From Acidimicrobiaceae bacterium (GTDB lineage: Bacteria > Actinomycetota > Acidimicrobiia > Acidimicrobiales > RAAP-2), in assembly GCA_003133325.1 (NCBI GenBank), contig PKXA01000111.1, forward strand, positions 1 through 64,000: a DNA stretch of 64,000 nucleotides. The letters run 5' to 3'. The notes below the pieces were generated by a model. The model did not search any database. It was not told the origin of the DNA and saw only the letters and a list, made by a program, of their open reading frames with translations. The stretch's first letter is position 1; the number at the start of each line of letters is the position of its first letter. Shown here piece by piece: positions 33,892 through 42,988 of this stretch. Position numbers and translations under genes: made by a program.

Positions 33892-35412
33892 ATGGAGGAA
33901 CCGAAGACTGCCCAGCCCCGCGGCGTCACGGCCCATGCCGAACGCGCCCCTCACCGACCAGCTTTCGTGGTGGGTGAGTTGATCACCACCTATGGCGACC
34001 TCAACGAGCGGGCGGCACGCCTGGCCACAGTGCTGGGCGACAGAGGGGCCGGCCCCGGGCGGCCGGTGGCCACCGTGCTGCCCAACGGAGTCGAACCGTT
34101 CGAAGTGGCCATCGCCGCGGCCATGCTCGGGGCTCCGTACCTGCCGGTCAACTGGCACCTGAAGGCCGGCGAGCTGGCCTATATCTTCGCCGACGCCGAT
34201 GTCGCCGTGGTGGTGGGACACACCGAGTTCCACGATGATCTGCAAGCGGCGCTGGCTGCCCCGGACCTCACCTGCCGCTCGCTGGTGGTGGGTGACGACT
34301 ACGAACGGGCCATCGCATCGGCGGCACCCCTCCCCGATGCGGACAGCGGCCCCGGGCCGGAGTTGATGTTCTACACGTCGGGGACCACCTCCCGTCCGAA
34401 GGGGGTTGTCCACGGAGCCATGGCCGATGTGACCGGCCGCCGTCAGGGCATGGAAGGTCAGGTGGCGCTGTGGGGTTGGACTTCCGACGACGTCTATGTC
34501 ATGAGCGGGCCCGCCTACCACGCCTCCCATGCCGGATGGGCGCTCTGTGCCCTGTATATCGGCGCCACCACCGTCATCACCGAGCGTTTCGAGGCGCGTG
34601 CGTGGCTGGCCGAGGTCAGCCGATGCCGGGGGACCCGGTCGTTCATGGTGCCGGCTCACTTCATTCGGATGTTGGAGATCCCCGAGGAGGAGCGGGCGGC
34701 GATGGATCTCACCAGTCTGTCCCTGATCGTCCATGCCGCCGCCCCCTGCCCGATCGTGGTCAAGTCCCGGATGATGGAGGCGTTTCCCGGCACGGAGATC
34801 CACGAGTTGTACGGTGCCAGCGAGGGGGGTGCGACCCGCATCTCGCCGGAGGAATGGCGGGCCCATCCCGGAAGCGTGGGTCTCCCGTGGCCCGGCGTGG
34901 AGATCCGCATCCTCGACGAAGAAGGTCGTGTGGTTGCCACCGGTGAGCCCGGGTTGGTCTATATCCGCCCTCCCGGAGGGCGCCGATTCGCCTATCGCAA
35001 TGACGATGAGGCGACGTCCCGGGCATGGTGCGATGACGCCTTCACGGTGGGGGACATCGGCAGCCTCGATAGCGACGGCTACCTCACCATCACCGACCGG
35101 GTGTCCGACATGGTGTTGTGGGGCGGGGTCAACATCGCTCCCCGCGAGATCGAAGAAGTGCTCTACCAACACCCCGCGGTGGTCGATTGTGCCGTCTTCG
35201 GTATCCCCGACGAACGGGACGGAGAGCGACTGAAGGCGATGGTGCAGCTTCGCCACCCGGTCGAGACCGAGGTACTGGCCCAGTACATCCGGGACAGGCT
35301 GGCCGGCTACAAGGTCCCCCACGCCTGGGAGATCGTCGAGGAGCTCCCACGCGATCAGAACGGGAAGGTCTTGAAGCGGCTGCTTCGTCAGGCCCATCTG
35401 CCCGGGGGCTGA
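33892..35412 (+). CDS. AMP-binding fatty-acyl/aryl-CoA ligase
   Basis: A 506-residue ANL-family enzyme that activates a carboxylic acid to its CoA thioester through an acyl-AMP. Motifs in order: P-loop FYTSGTTSRPKGV (about 160), ELYGASEGG (about 305), TVGDIGSLDSDGYL and DRVSDMVLWGGVNIAPREIEE (about 385-420), and the catalytic Lys492 in NGKVLKR. The ATG at 33892 is chosen over the longer frame because it fits the family N-terminus. It is first in a co-directional set with a P450, a ferredoxin and a double ACAD, suggesting activation of the acid those enzymes process. Confidence 0.93.
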   Translation: MEEPKTAQPRGVTAHAERAPHRPAFVVGELITTYGDLNERAARLATVLGDRGAGPGRPVATVLPNGVEPFEVAIAAAMLGAPYLPVNWHLKAGELAYIFADADVAVVVGHTEFHDDLQAALAAPDLTCRSLVVGDDYERAIASAAPLPDADSGPGPELMFYTSGTTSRPKGVVHGAMADVTGRRQGMEGQVALWGWTSDDVYVMSGPAYHASHAGWALCALYIGATTVITERFEARAWLAEVSRCRGTRSFMVPAHFIRMLEIPEEERAAMDLTSLSLIVHAAAPCPIVVKSRMMEAFPGTEIHELYGASEGGATRISPEEWRAHPGSVGLPWPGVEIRILDEEGRVVATGEPGLVYIRPPGGRRFAYRNDDEATSRAWCDDAFTVGDIGSLDSDGYLTITDRVSDMVLWGGVNIAPREIEEVLYQHPAVVDCAVFGIPDERDGERLKAMVQLRHPVETEVLAQYIRDRLAGYKVPHAWEIVEELPRDQNGKVLKRLLRQAHLPGG

Positions 35413-35554
35413 GCCGTCGGCAATCCGCTCTCCGGTGTGCGCAATGCGAAAGCCCACCGCTTCATACTGGTGGAATGTCCTCCATACGGATAGAATGTTC
35501 GGATCCGTTGGGGTGTGCCTGGATCACCTGGGACGGGACGCCCGAGGGGGGACG

Positions 35555-36814
35555 ATGATGAGCGCGTCGCTGGACGAGACGGTTGCCGAGACGGCGCCGT
35601 TCGATCCTTTTGAACTGCAGGACACGGTTACCGGGGACATCCGCGACCCCTACCCGAGGATGGCCGACCTGCGCCGGCAGAGTGCCGTCCACTTCGGGAA
35701 CATCGATTTCACCGGCTCCGACGACCCGGAACCTCCGCTGGTGAGCGAAGTGCCCGTGCCCGTCTCGGTGTTCGGCCACGATGAAGTGGTAAGCGTGCTC
35801 CGCGACGACCGCACGTATTCGTCCACCGTCTATGAGGGGATCATGGGGGTGGTGATGGGGCCGACGATCCTCCAGATGGACGCTCCTCGTCACAAGGTCC
35901 AACGGGCCCTCGTCTCACCGGCATTCCGGTCACGGATTCTCGAGCGCTGGGAGACGGAGTTGGTCCGCTCGGTGGTTGATGACCTCATTGATGCCTTTGC
36001 CGCCCGGGGCCGCGCCGATCTGGTGCGTGAGTTGAACTTCGGTTTCCCGGTTCAGGTCATCGCCCGCATCCTCGGCCTGCCGATGGTCGACTACCCGAAG
36101 TTTCAGGAATGGACGATCGGGTTGATCAGCGTCGCCTCCAACTGGGATCGGGCCATGGCAGCATCGGAGGAACTCCGGGTCTATCTGACCGCGGTGATCG
36201 AGCAACGACGCCGGCAACCGGCCGACGATCTCATCAGTGATCTCGTCGTGGCCGAGATCGAAGGAGAACGGCTCAGCGACGAGGACATCCTGGCGTTTCT
36301 CCGGCTGCTGTTGCCGGCCGGGGTGGAGACCACCTACCGGGCCACCGGCAACCTTCTCTTCGGTCTGTTGCAACATCCCGAGCAACTCGAAGCCCTCCGG
36401 AATGACCGGGCGCTGTTCCCCCAGGCCTTCGAGGAGTCGCTCCGATGGGAGCCGCCGGTGACGGTGATCCTGAGGAAGACTTTGAAAGACGCGGTGCTCG
36501 GGGGGGTGCCGATCCCGGCCAACAGCGACGTCGGGTTGTTTTTGGGAGCCGCCAACCGGGACGACCGGCGGTATGCAGATCCCGATACGTTCGACATGTT
36601 CCGGCAAGCCCAACAACATGTCGGGTTCGGTTTCGGCGTCCATATGTGTTTGGGCATGCATCTGGCTCGAATGGAGGCGAGGGTGGCGGTGAATGCCATC
36701 CTCGATCGTCTGGACGACATCCGGTTTGATCCGGACGCGGACGACGATCCGCACATCCACGGAATGGCCTTCCGTTCCCCGACGTCCTTACCGGTGTGTT
36801 TTTCGCCTCGCTGA
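35555..36814 (+). CDS. cytochrome P450
   Basis: 419 residues from an ATG with GAGGGGGGA just upstream. The I-helix is LLPAGVETTYRA, the ExxR motif is ESLRWEPPV, and the heme loop FGFGVHMCLGMHLARME places Cys365 as the iron ligand. It is soluble and typical of actinobacterial CYP families that hydroxylate sterol side chains, terpenes or fatty acids. A 3Fe-4S ferredoxin gene follows, the usual electron donor; no reductase gene is in the window. Confidence 0.95.
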   Translation: MMSASLDETVAETAPFDPFELQDTVTGDIRDPYPRMADLRRQSAVHFGNIDFTGSDDPEPPLVSEVPVPVSVFGHDEVVSVLRDDRTYSSTVYEGIMGVVMGPTILQMDAPRHKVQRALVSPAFRSRILERWETELVRSVVDDLIDAFAARGRADLVRELNFGFPVQVIARILGLPMVDYPKFQEWTIGLISVASNWDRAMAASEELRVYLTAVIEQRRRQPADDLISDLVVAEIEGERLSDEDILAFLRLLLPAGVETTYRATGNLLFGLLQHPEQLEALRNDRALFPQAFEESLRWEPPVTVILRKTLKDAVLGGVPIPANSDVGLFLGAANRDDRRYADPDTFDMFRQAQQHVGFGFGVHMCLGMHLARMEARVAVNAILDRLDDIRFDPDADDDPHIHGMAFRSPTSLPVCFSPR

Positions 36815-36898
36815 AGGTGGCGCCCGGGTCGATCCGACCCAACCTGGCCGGTTTCCCCACTGGTGCGGGACAGGCTCCCAGATGAGAGGATTGCCGCC

Positions 36899-37114
36899 TT
36901 GAGCCTTCAGATTCTGATCGACCGCGACAAGTGCATGGGTTCGGGGAACTGCGTGTTCTGGGCACCGGGGACCTTCGACCTGGGCGACGATGGCATCTCT
37001 GTCGTGCTCGAACCGGCCGAAGGTGAAGAGAGCAAGATGTTTCTGGCCCAGGAGGGTTGCCCGACCCGGGCCATCTCGCTGTGGCGAGATGGTGTCGAGG
37101 TGACGTCCCCGTGA
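36899..37114 (+). CDS. single-cluster [3Fe-4S] ferredoxin
   Basis: 71 residues from a TTG at 36899, with GAGAGG about 9 nt upstream; a GTG at 36863 is the alternative. Cys12, Cys18 and Cys54 (CMGSGNC ... GCP) are the three cluster ligands, and the position of a fourth ligand is occupied by Gly. Acidic overall. It most likely passes electrons to the P450 encoded immediately upstream. The next gene starts 40 bp later. Confidence 0.9.
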   Translation: MSLQILIDRDKCMGSGNCVFWAPGTFDLGDDGISVVLEPAEGEESKMFLAQEGCPTRAISLWRDGVEVTSP

Positions 37115-37154
37115 TGCGGAGGTCCCCTGATCGGCAAGTTCGAAGGATTCGATA

Positions 37155-39374
37155 ATGCCTATCGCCAATTCGGAAGAGCATGAGGCACTGGGTCAGACCG
37201 TGCGCCGGTGGCTCGGCACCCACTGCGCTCCTTCCGTCCCGCGGGCACTGTTGGAGGCTGAGGATGAGGAGCTCCAATCGGCATGGAAGGACTTTGCCTC
37301 ACAGGGTTGGCTGGGGATCCATATCCCCGAGGAATGGGGTGGCCAGGGATACGGTCTCTTCGAGTTGGCGGTGATACTCGAGGAGACCGGACGGTCGCTT
37401 CTTCCCGGCCCCCTTCTCCCCACCGTGGTGGTCTCCACCGCAGTGGCCGAGGCGGGCGACGGGACTCAAGCCCGCTCCCTGCTGCCGCCCCTGGTGGACG
37501 GGAGCGTGGCCGCGGCGGTCTACCTCGGTCAATCCCATCTCGATATCGTCCGGCGAGGCGACGATGGGGCCATCGACGTCACCGGCGTGCTTCGACCCGT
37601 GCTCGGTGCCGCCACTGCCTCGGTGGTGCTGGTCCCGGCCCGGGATGGAGACGACCCGGTGATCTGGTGCCTGATGGATGTGGGCCCGTCGGCTGATCAG
37701 GTGCAGGCGCAGGCTCTGGTCAGCCTCGACCCGACCCGTCGGGCGGGCAGTCTCGAGGCGCAGGCTGTGACCGTCGGCGCTGAACGGCAGTTCCCCTCCC
37801 TCACCATGGCGCGAGTACGGCAGGTGGCTCTGTCCCTGGCGGCGGCCGAGCATGCCGGGGGAGCCCGGTGGTGCCTCGAGACGGCTTCTGAGTATGCCAA
37901 GGTTCGCGTTCAGTTCGGGCGCCCGATCGGACAGTTTCAGGCGGTGAAGCACAAGCTGGCCAACATGCTGGTCACGGTTGAGCAGATCACCGCGGTGGCG
38001 TGGGATGCGGTGCTGGCGGTGGCTGCCGGTGAATCGGTGGAGGCGGAGCTGGCCGCCGCCACCGCCGGCGCCATTGTCTTCGATGGGTACGCCGACAACG
38101 CCAAGGACTGCGTGCAGCTGCTGGGGGGGATCGGGTTCACCTGGGAACACGACGTGCATCTCCACCTGAAACGGGCTGTCGCGGCCCGACAGTTGTTCGG
38201 CGAGTCCGATGTCTTCCGACAGGAGGTGGCCGTCCTGGCTCGGGGAGGGGCCCGGCGTTCCCTGGCCACCGACCTGCCCGACGGGGCTGAACAGGTGCGT
38301 GCCGAGTTGGCGCCGATCATCGAGGAGCTGAAATCGCTCGATGGCAAGGACCGGCGCCGCCGGATGGTGGATGTCGGCCTGGTGGCTCCGCACTGGCCGA
38401 GTCCGTGGGGGCGGGACGCCACCGCAGTGGAACAACTCGTGATCGAGGAGGAGCTCGGCGCTGCCGGTATCGTCCGCCCACATATCGGTGTCGGGGCGTG
38501 GGCCCTCCCGGCGATCATCGCCCATGGTTCAGATCAGCAGTGTGATCGGTGGGTACTCCCGACCCTGCTCGGTGAACTGACCTGGTGCCAGTTGTTTTCG
38601 GAGCCGGGAGCCGGTTCCGACCTCGCCAGTCTGACCACCCGGGCCGAACGGGTGGAGGGTGGGTGGCACCTCACGGGTCAAAAGGTGTGGACATCGATGG
38701 CCCACGAGGCGCAATGGTCCATCTGCCTGGCCCGGACGGACCCATCAGTGCCCAAACACCAGGGCATCACCTACTTCATTGTCGACATGCACGCTGCCGG
38801 GGTGGATGTTCGGCCCTTGCGCGAGATCACCGGTGACGCCATGTTCAACGAGGTATTCCTAAATGACGTCTTCGTTCCCGACGATTGTGTGATCGGGGAC
38901 GAGGGCCAAGGTTGGGAGATCGCCCGGGTGACACTGGCCAACGAGCGGGTGTCGATCTCGTCGGGATCGACATTCGGGGTCGGAGCCGAGGCATTGCTCC
39001 ATCTGGCTGAACGACGGGACGGACAGTTGCCGCCCGGGTTGGTGATGAGGCTCGGTGCGGTGTTGGCCGAGGCACAATCGCTCAGGCTGATAGGCCACCG
39101 CTCCACCCTCCGGTCGATATCGGGAGCCGAGCCCGGGGCCGGGACCAGTGTTCGCAAGCTCCTGGGTGCCGAACACGAGCAGCGGGTTCAAGAGCTGGGA
39201 CTGGCCATGTTGGGTCCCGAAGGCTCCACCATGGAAGGCAGCGCCAAGAGGTGGGCGCACGGGTTTCTGGTCACCCGCTGCCTCACCATCGCCGGTGGCA
39301 CCAGCGAGATTCAGCGGAACGTCATCGCCGAGCGGCTCTTGGGTCTCCCCCGGGATCCTGAACCGGGGTCGTGA
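37155..39374 (+). CDS. double acyl-CoA dehydrogenase, FadE34/ChsE3-like
   Basis: A 739-residue fusion of two ACAD units. The first (about 1-365) is beta-type, with VQFGRPIGQFQAVKHKLANM and GGIGFTWEHDVHLHLKR. The second (about 385-739) is alpha-type, with LFSEPGAGSDLASL and IAGGTSEIQRNVIAERLLGLPR. Mycobacterial FadE34 has this layout and oxidises the five-carbon side chain of sterol-CoA esters; the same role here is inference. AAGGA lies about 9 nt before the ATG. It closes the ligase-P450-ferredoxin-ACAD set and is followed by a strong inverted repeat. Confidence 0.92.
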   Translation: MPIANSEEHEALGQTVRRWLGTHCAPSVPRALLEAEDEELQSAWKDFASQGWLGIHIPEEWGGQGYGLFELAVILEETGRSLLPGPLLPTVVVSTAVAEAGDGTQARSLLPPLVDGSVAAAVYLGQSHLDIVRRGDDGAIDVTGVLRPVLGAATASVVLVPARDGDDPVIWCLMDVGPSADQVQAQALVSLDPTRRAGSLEAQAVTVGAERQFPSLTMARVRQVALSLAAAEHAGGARWCLETASEYAKVRVQFGRPIGQFQAVKHKLANMLVTVEQITAVAWDAVLAVAAGESVEAELAAATAGAIVFDGYADNAKDCVQLLGGIGFTWEHDVHLHLKRAVAARQLFGESDVFRQEVAVLARGGARRSLATDLPDGAEQVRAELAPIIEELKSLDGKDRRRRMVDVGLVAPHWPSPWGRDATAVEQLVIEEELGAAGIVRPHIGVGAWALPAIIAHGSDQQCDRWVLPTLLGELTWCQLFSEPGAGSDLASLTTRAERVEGGWHLTGQKVWTSMAHEAQWSICLARTDPSVPKHQGITYFIVDMHAAGVDVRPLREITGDAMFNEVFLNDVFVPDDCVIGDEGQGWEIARVTLANERVSISSGSTFGVGAEALLHLAERRDGQLPPGLVMRLGAVLAEAQSLRLIGHRSTLRSISGAEPGAGTSVRKLLGAEHEQRVQELGLAMLGPEGSTMEGSAKRWAHGFLVTRCLTIAGGTSEIQRNVIAERLLGLPRDPEPGS

Positions 39375-39420
39375 TACGACCGGTCGGATCGGTGTACCCC
39401 CGTAGTTGTTTTTCGGACTG

Positions 39421-39456
39421 CTCTCTAATTCGATAGTTCCCTATCAAATTAGAGAG
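39421..39456. terminator. AT-rich 36-nt inverted repeat between convergent operons
   Basis: CTCTCTAATTCGATAG and CTATCAAATTAGAGAG form 16-nt arms with one mismatch and loop TTCC. It lies 46 bp after the ACAD stop and 63 bp before the end of the convergent CaiB gene. A T run (GTTTTT) precedes it on the plus strand, so it fits best as a two-sided terminator, though the T run is not placed classically. Its AT-rich stem is unusual for this genome. Confidence 0.5.
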
Positions 39457-39519
39457 CGCGTTTGAAAAGGATTGCCGGAGAGCTGATGGCACCGTCCCCA
39501 CACCGTCCCCGCACCGTCG

Positions 39520-40800
39520 CTACACGACACCGGATTCGCGCAGTCGGTGCAGTTCTTCCGGCGTCACTCCCACCAGTCCGCTCCAGACCTCATCGTTGTG
39601 CGCACCGAGACGGGGGGCGCCGGTTGGAGTCGGGGTCGGGCGCCCGACGAATCGGGGGAAGGGTGCCTGCTGACGGATGGTGCCGACCACCGGGTCCTCC
39701 ACCGGAACCAGGTCTTCCCTGGCGATCATGTGCGGATCGGAGAAGATGTCGGCGGCACTGTAGGCGATGCCCACGGGTACGTCATGGGCGATGCAGGTCG
39801 CCTCCACATCGGAGGCGGCGAGGCCGGACGTCCACGCCGTCACGATCCCATTGATCTCGTCGCCCCGCGCTGCCCGCCGGGCCAGCGTGGAGAATCGATC
39901 GTCGCCGGCCAGGTCGGGACGGTCCATGGCCTCACAAAGGCGGCGGAAGTTGGCGTCTGATCCAGCCACGATGCAGACGTAGGTGCCATCGGAGGTCGGA
40001 TAGTTGTCCAGAGGAGCCGAGTTGGGAAGCCGGTTCCCTTCCCTCGTCCGCACCACGCCCAGCTTGTCGTAGCCGGCAAGTGTCCACTCCAGCACGCGAA
40101 GGATGGCCCCGTAGAGGGGAGCGTCGATGACGCTCCCGGTTCCCGTCCCGGTGCTGCGCTCAGGATCCTTCGTCGACGTCTGCACGTCCCGTTGATAGAG
40201 GCCGGCCACCGCGGCCATGGCGGCAAAGACCCCGGTGAGATAGTCGGAGATCGTCACGCCGGGACGCACCGGGGGACGATCGCGCTCACCGGTCAGATGG
40301 AGCAGGCCGCCATAGGCGATCCCCAGACGATCGAGACCGGGACGGTGTGAGTACGGCCCGTCCTGGCCAAAGACACTGATGCGCACGAAGATCAGACGGG
40401 GGTCGAGCGACTCGGGGCCGAGATTCCAATCCTCCATGGTGCCAGGCCGGAAGTTCTCACAGACGACGTCGGCGTGAGCAGCCAGCCGACGGAAGAGGGC
40501 CTGCCCCTCCGGCTTGCGCAGGTCGCAGGTCACACTCTTCCTACCCCGGCCCTCGACCGCCCAGAAGAGCGAGTAGCCGGCCTCACTCTCGTCGGTGTCC
40601 ACAAACGGCCCGATGGTCCGCATGAAGTCCCCGCCAACCGGCAGCTCGACCTTGATGACGTCGGCACCGAGCTCACCGAGCAGCCCGGCACAGAACGGGG
40701 CCGAGATGCGGGTTCCGACGTCGAGGACCCGGATGCCCTGGAGGGGACCGGCGGACGTGGGCCCGGCGCTGGTGTCGTCAGTGCCCACCGCTGGGACCAT
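39520..40800 (-). CDS. CaiB/BaiF family III CoA-transferase
   Basis: A 426-residue enzyme with the N-terminal CoA-binding fold (PLQGIRVLDVGTRISAPFCAGLLGELGADVIKVE-type opening, about 18-52) and catalytic Asp157 in PGLDRLGIAYGGLL, which forms the aspartyl-CoA thioester. It moves CoA between acids via ternary complexes. It overlaps the crotonase start region by 23 nt and is last in the ACAD-crotonase-CaiB operon. The donor and acceptor acids are not known. Confidence 0.93.
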   Translation of the reverse strand: MVPAVGTDDTSAGPTSAGPLQGIRVLDVGTRISAPFCAGLLGELGADVIKVELPVGGDFMRTIGPFVDTDESEAGYSLFWAVEGRGRKSVTCDLRKPEGQALFRRLAAHADVVCENFRPGTMEDWNLGPESLDPRLIFVRISVFGQDGPYSHRPGLDRLGIAYGGLLHLTGERDRPPVRPGVTISDYLTGVFAAMAAVAGLYQRDVQTSTKDPERSTGTGTGSVIDAPLYGAILRVLEWTLAGYDKLGVVRTREGNRLPNSAPLDNYPTSDGTYVCIVAGSDANFRRLCEAMDRPDLAGDDRFSTLARRAARGDEINGIVTAWTSGLAASDVEATCIAHDVPVGIAYSAADIFSDPHMIAREDLVPVEDPVVGTIRQQAPFPRFVGRPTPTPTGAPRLGAHNDEVWSGLVGVTPEELHRLRESGVV

Positions 40801-41626
40801 CTCCCCGGTCGCGGTCGGCGAACACCTCCTTCATGGTGGATCGCGACTTGCGTTCCTCGAGAGCGTTCAAGGCGGTGGAGGTGTTGTGCATCCAGTGATG
40901 GGCCATGAAGTGGTACTTCCACGAAGCGGACTGTCCCATGAGATCGGCAGTCTGGTTGATGGTGTCCTTCACCAGCTGTGCCGTGGCGGGAGGAACCAGG
41001 GCGATCCGCTCCGCCAACTGACGTGTCCTGGCCGATAGCTCGTCACGAGGGACCACCTGATTGACAAGGCCGAGCCGCCACGCCTCGTTGGCATCGATGA
41101 TGTCCCCTGTCCACAAGAACTCCTTGGCCTTCCGGATGCCGAGCTCCCACGGCTCGACCAGCAGTTCCACCCCGGCACCGGTCATCCGCAGCACAGGATT
41201 GGAGAACCGCGCGTCGTCGGCGGCCACGATGAGGTCGCACATGCAGGCGAGCATGAGCCCGGCAGCGATACAGCTCCCCTGGACCGAAGCAATGGTCGGC
41301 TTGCGAAAGTCATGGATGCGCTTGCAGCGGTCGAAGTACATGAACTTCTCGTGATGCATCTTTCCCTCGGGCGTCTCTCGCATCAGCCGCCACTCGTCGG
41401 GCTCGGTGTCACCCACGATGGCTTTGAGATCGTGACCCGAAGAGAAGTGCTTGCCGGCACCGGCCAGGATCACGACGCGTACGTCGTCATCCGCGTCAGC
41501 CTGGTCGAAGGCTGCATCGAGCTCATCGATGAGTCTGGTGTCCTGGGCGTTGGCCACTTCCGGGCGGTTCATGGTGATAGTGGCGACTGCACCTTCCACC
41601 TCGTATCGGATCACCTCATACCCCAC
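40778..41626 (-). CDS. enoyl-CoA hydratase/isomerase family protein
   Basis: 282 residues from a GTG at 41626, chosen because GAAGGAGA lies 6 nt upstream. Crotonase blocks: FSSGHDLKAIV and GSCIAAGLMLACMCD (oxyanion hole), then NPVLRMTGAGVELLVEPWELGIRKA where the catalytic Glu region lies. That block differs from classical hydratases (no P-E-x-x-L-G), so an isomerase, hydrolase or lyase reaction is equally possible. Middle gene of its operon. Confidence 0.88.
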   Translation of the reverse strand: MGYEVIRYEVEGAVATITMNRPEVANAQDTRLIDELDAAFDQADADDDVRVVILAGAGKHFSSGHDLKAIVGDTEPDEWRLMRETPEGKMHHEKFMYFDRCKRIHDFRKPTIASVQGSCIAAGLMLACMCDLIVAADDARFSNPVLRMTGAGVELLVEPWELGIRKAKEFLWTGDIIDANEAWRLGLVNQVVPRDELSARTRQLAERIALVPPATAQLVKDTINQTADLMGQSASWKYHFMAHHWMHNTSTALNALEERKSRSTMKEVFADRDRGDGPSGGH

Positions 41627-41677
41627 GATGCATCTCCTTCCCGTTCGTCCTGTCCACCACACCGGTCATGAAGTTGT

Positions 41678-42859
41678 TCAACCCCTCGGGAGGCCCAATA
41701 CCCGTTCACCGACGAGGGTGCGTTGTATCTCGTTGGTTCCGGCGAAGATCGACGCCGCCTGATAGTAGAGCCACGATCTCTGCCACGTTCCGTCCCCTGG
41801 GTTTTGGCTTGCTCCCTGCCACAGGCCGGCGGCCGGGCCCAGAACGGCGAGCACCGTCTCGTGCAGTCTCTTCGACATCTCGCTCCAGTACAGCTTGAGT
41901 GCACTTCCCTCCGGTCCGGGCGCCTCTCCCCGCTCCAGTCGGGTAAGGGTCCGCCAGTTGTGCAATTGAAAGAGTTTGACCTCGACATAGGCCTCGGCCA
42001 CCCTCTGGCGTATGCCCCAGTCGTCGAACCCGTTCTCCCTCTCCTGTGCCAGCTCGAGGAGTCCCAGTAGGAGTTGGCAGTGGATGCCGAGCTGGCGCGG
42101 GTTGACCCCCCGCTCGTGGGACAGGGTGGAGTTGGCGACCGTCCACCCTTCCCCGGGCCGGCCGACCAGTTGGTCCTCGGGGACGAAGACGCCATCGAGC
42201 AGCACTTCGTTGAACTCGGCCTCACCGGTGATCTGGACGAGGGGCCGGACCTCCACGCCGTCGGCGTGCATATCCACGGCCAGGCACGAGATGCCCTGCT
42301 GTCGTTTGGGGGCGTCCGGCTCGCTTCGGGCCAGGCACAGTCCCCAGTCGGCGAACTGGGCATACGAGGTCCACACCTTTTGACCCGTAAGGCGCCATCC
42401 GCCGTCCACCCGTTCGGCCCGGGTGGCGAGTGACGCCAGGTCACTGCCTGCGTCCGGCTCCGAGAACAACTGACACCACAGCTCGTCGGCGCCGAGGATG
42501 GGGGGGAGCCACCGCTGGCACTGCTCGGAGGTGCCATGTGCGGACAAGGTGGGGCCGACCAGATTGATGCCTATCCGCCCCACAAGTTCGGGCGCCCGTG
42601 CCCGTGCCAGTTCTTCGGTGACCACAAAATGCTCGGCGGGCCCGAGCCCACGCCCGCCCAACTCGACCGGCCAGGTGATCCCGACCCACCGGTCGGCGGC
42701 CAACCGGGCCTGCCACTCACGACCGAAGGCGACGGTCTCGTCGAGGTCGGGGAAGCGGGGGGGCAACCCGACGCCGTACTCCCACGGGAGATTGTCCACC
42801 AGCCATTGATGGAGCCCGGCTCGCAGTTGTTGCTGTTCGGGCGTGATCTGCAGGTCCAT
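41678..42859 (-). CDS. acyl-CoA dehydrogenase, alpha-type
   Basis: 393 residues from the ATG at 42859 (opening MDLQITPEQQQLRAG); the longer frame runs into the divergent promoter. Motifs: LFSEPDAGSDLASL, LTGQKVWTSY, GRPGEGWTVAN and the C-terminal loop FAGTNEIQRTLVGERVLGLPR. First gene of an operon with crotonase and CaiB. A beta-type ACAD gene starts 130 bp away in the opposite direction, so the two products may form a heteromer. Confidence 0.93.
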   Translation of the reverse strand: MDLQITPEQQQLRAGLHQWLVDNLPWEYGVGLPPRFPDLDETVAFGREWQARLAADRWVGITWPVELGGRGLGPAEHFVVTEELARARAPELVGRIGINLVGPTLSAHGTSEQCQRWLPPILGADELWCQLFSEPDAGSDLASLATRAERVDGGWRLTGQKVWTSYAQFADWGLCLARSEPDAPKRQQGISCLAVDMHADGVEVRPLVQITGEAEFNEVLLDGVFVPEDQLVGRPGEGWTVANSTLSHERGVNPRQLGIHCQLLLGLLELAQERENGFDDWGIRQRVAEAYVEVKLFQLHNWRTLTRLERGEAPGPEGSALKLYWSEMSKRLHETVLAVLGPAAGLWQGASQNPGDGTWQRSWLYYQAASIFAGTNEIQRTLVGERVLGLPRG

Positions 42860-42988
42860 GTGGGCAAAGTGTGGCACATGGGTAAGGGCCAATCCCACTG
42901 GAGGTCGGCTTCGGGCTCCCGTGGTCGCTTGCCCCATGATGAGCGTCAAAACCTCCGACCTGGGATCGTGGCCGTAGACTGCCCAGCC

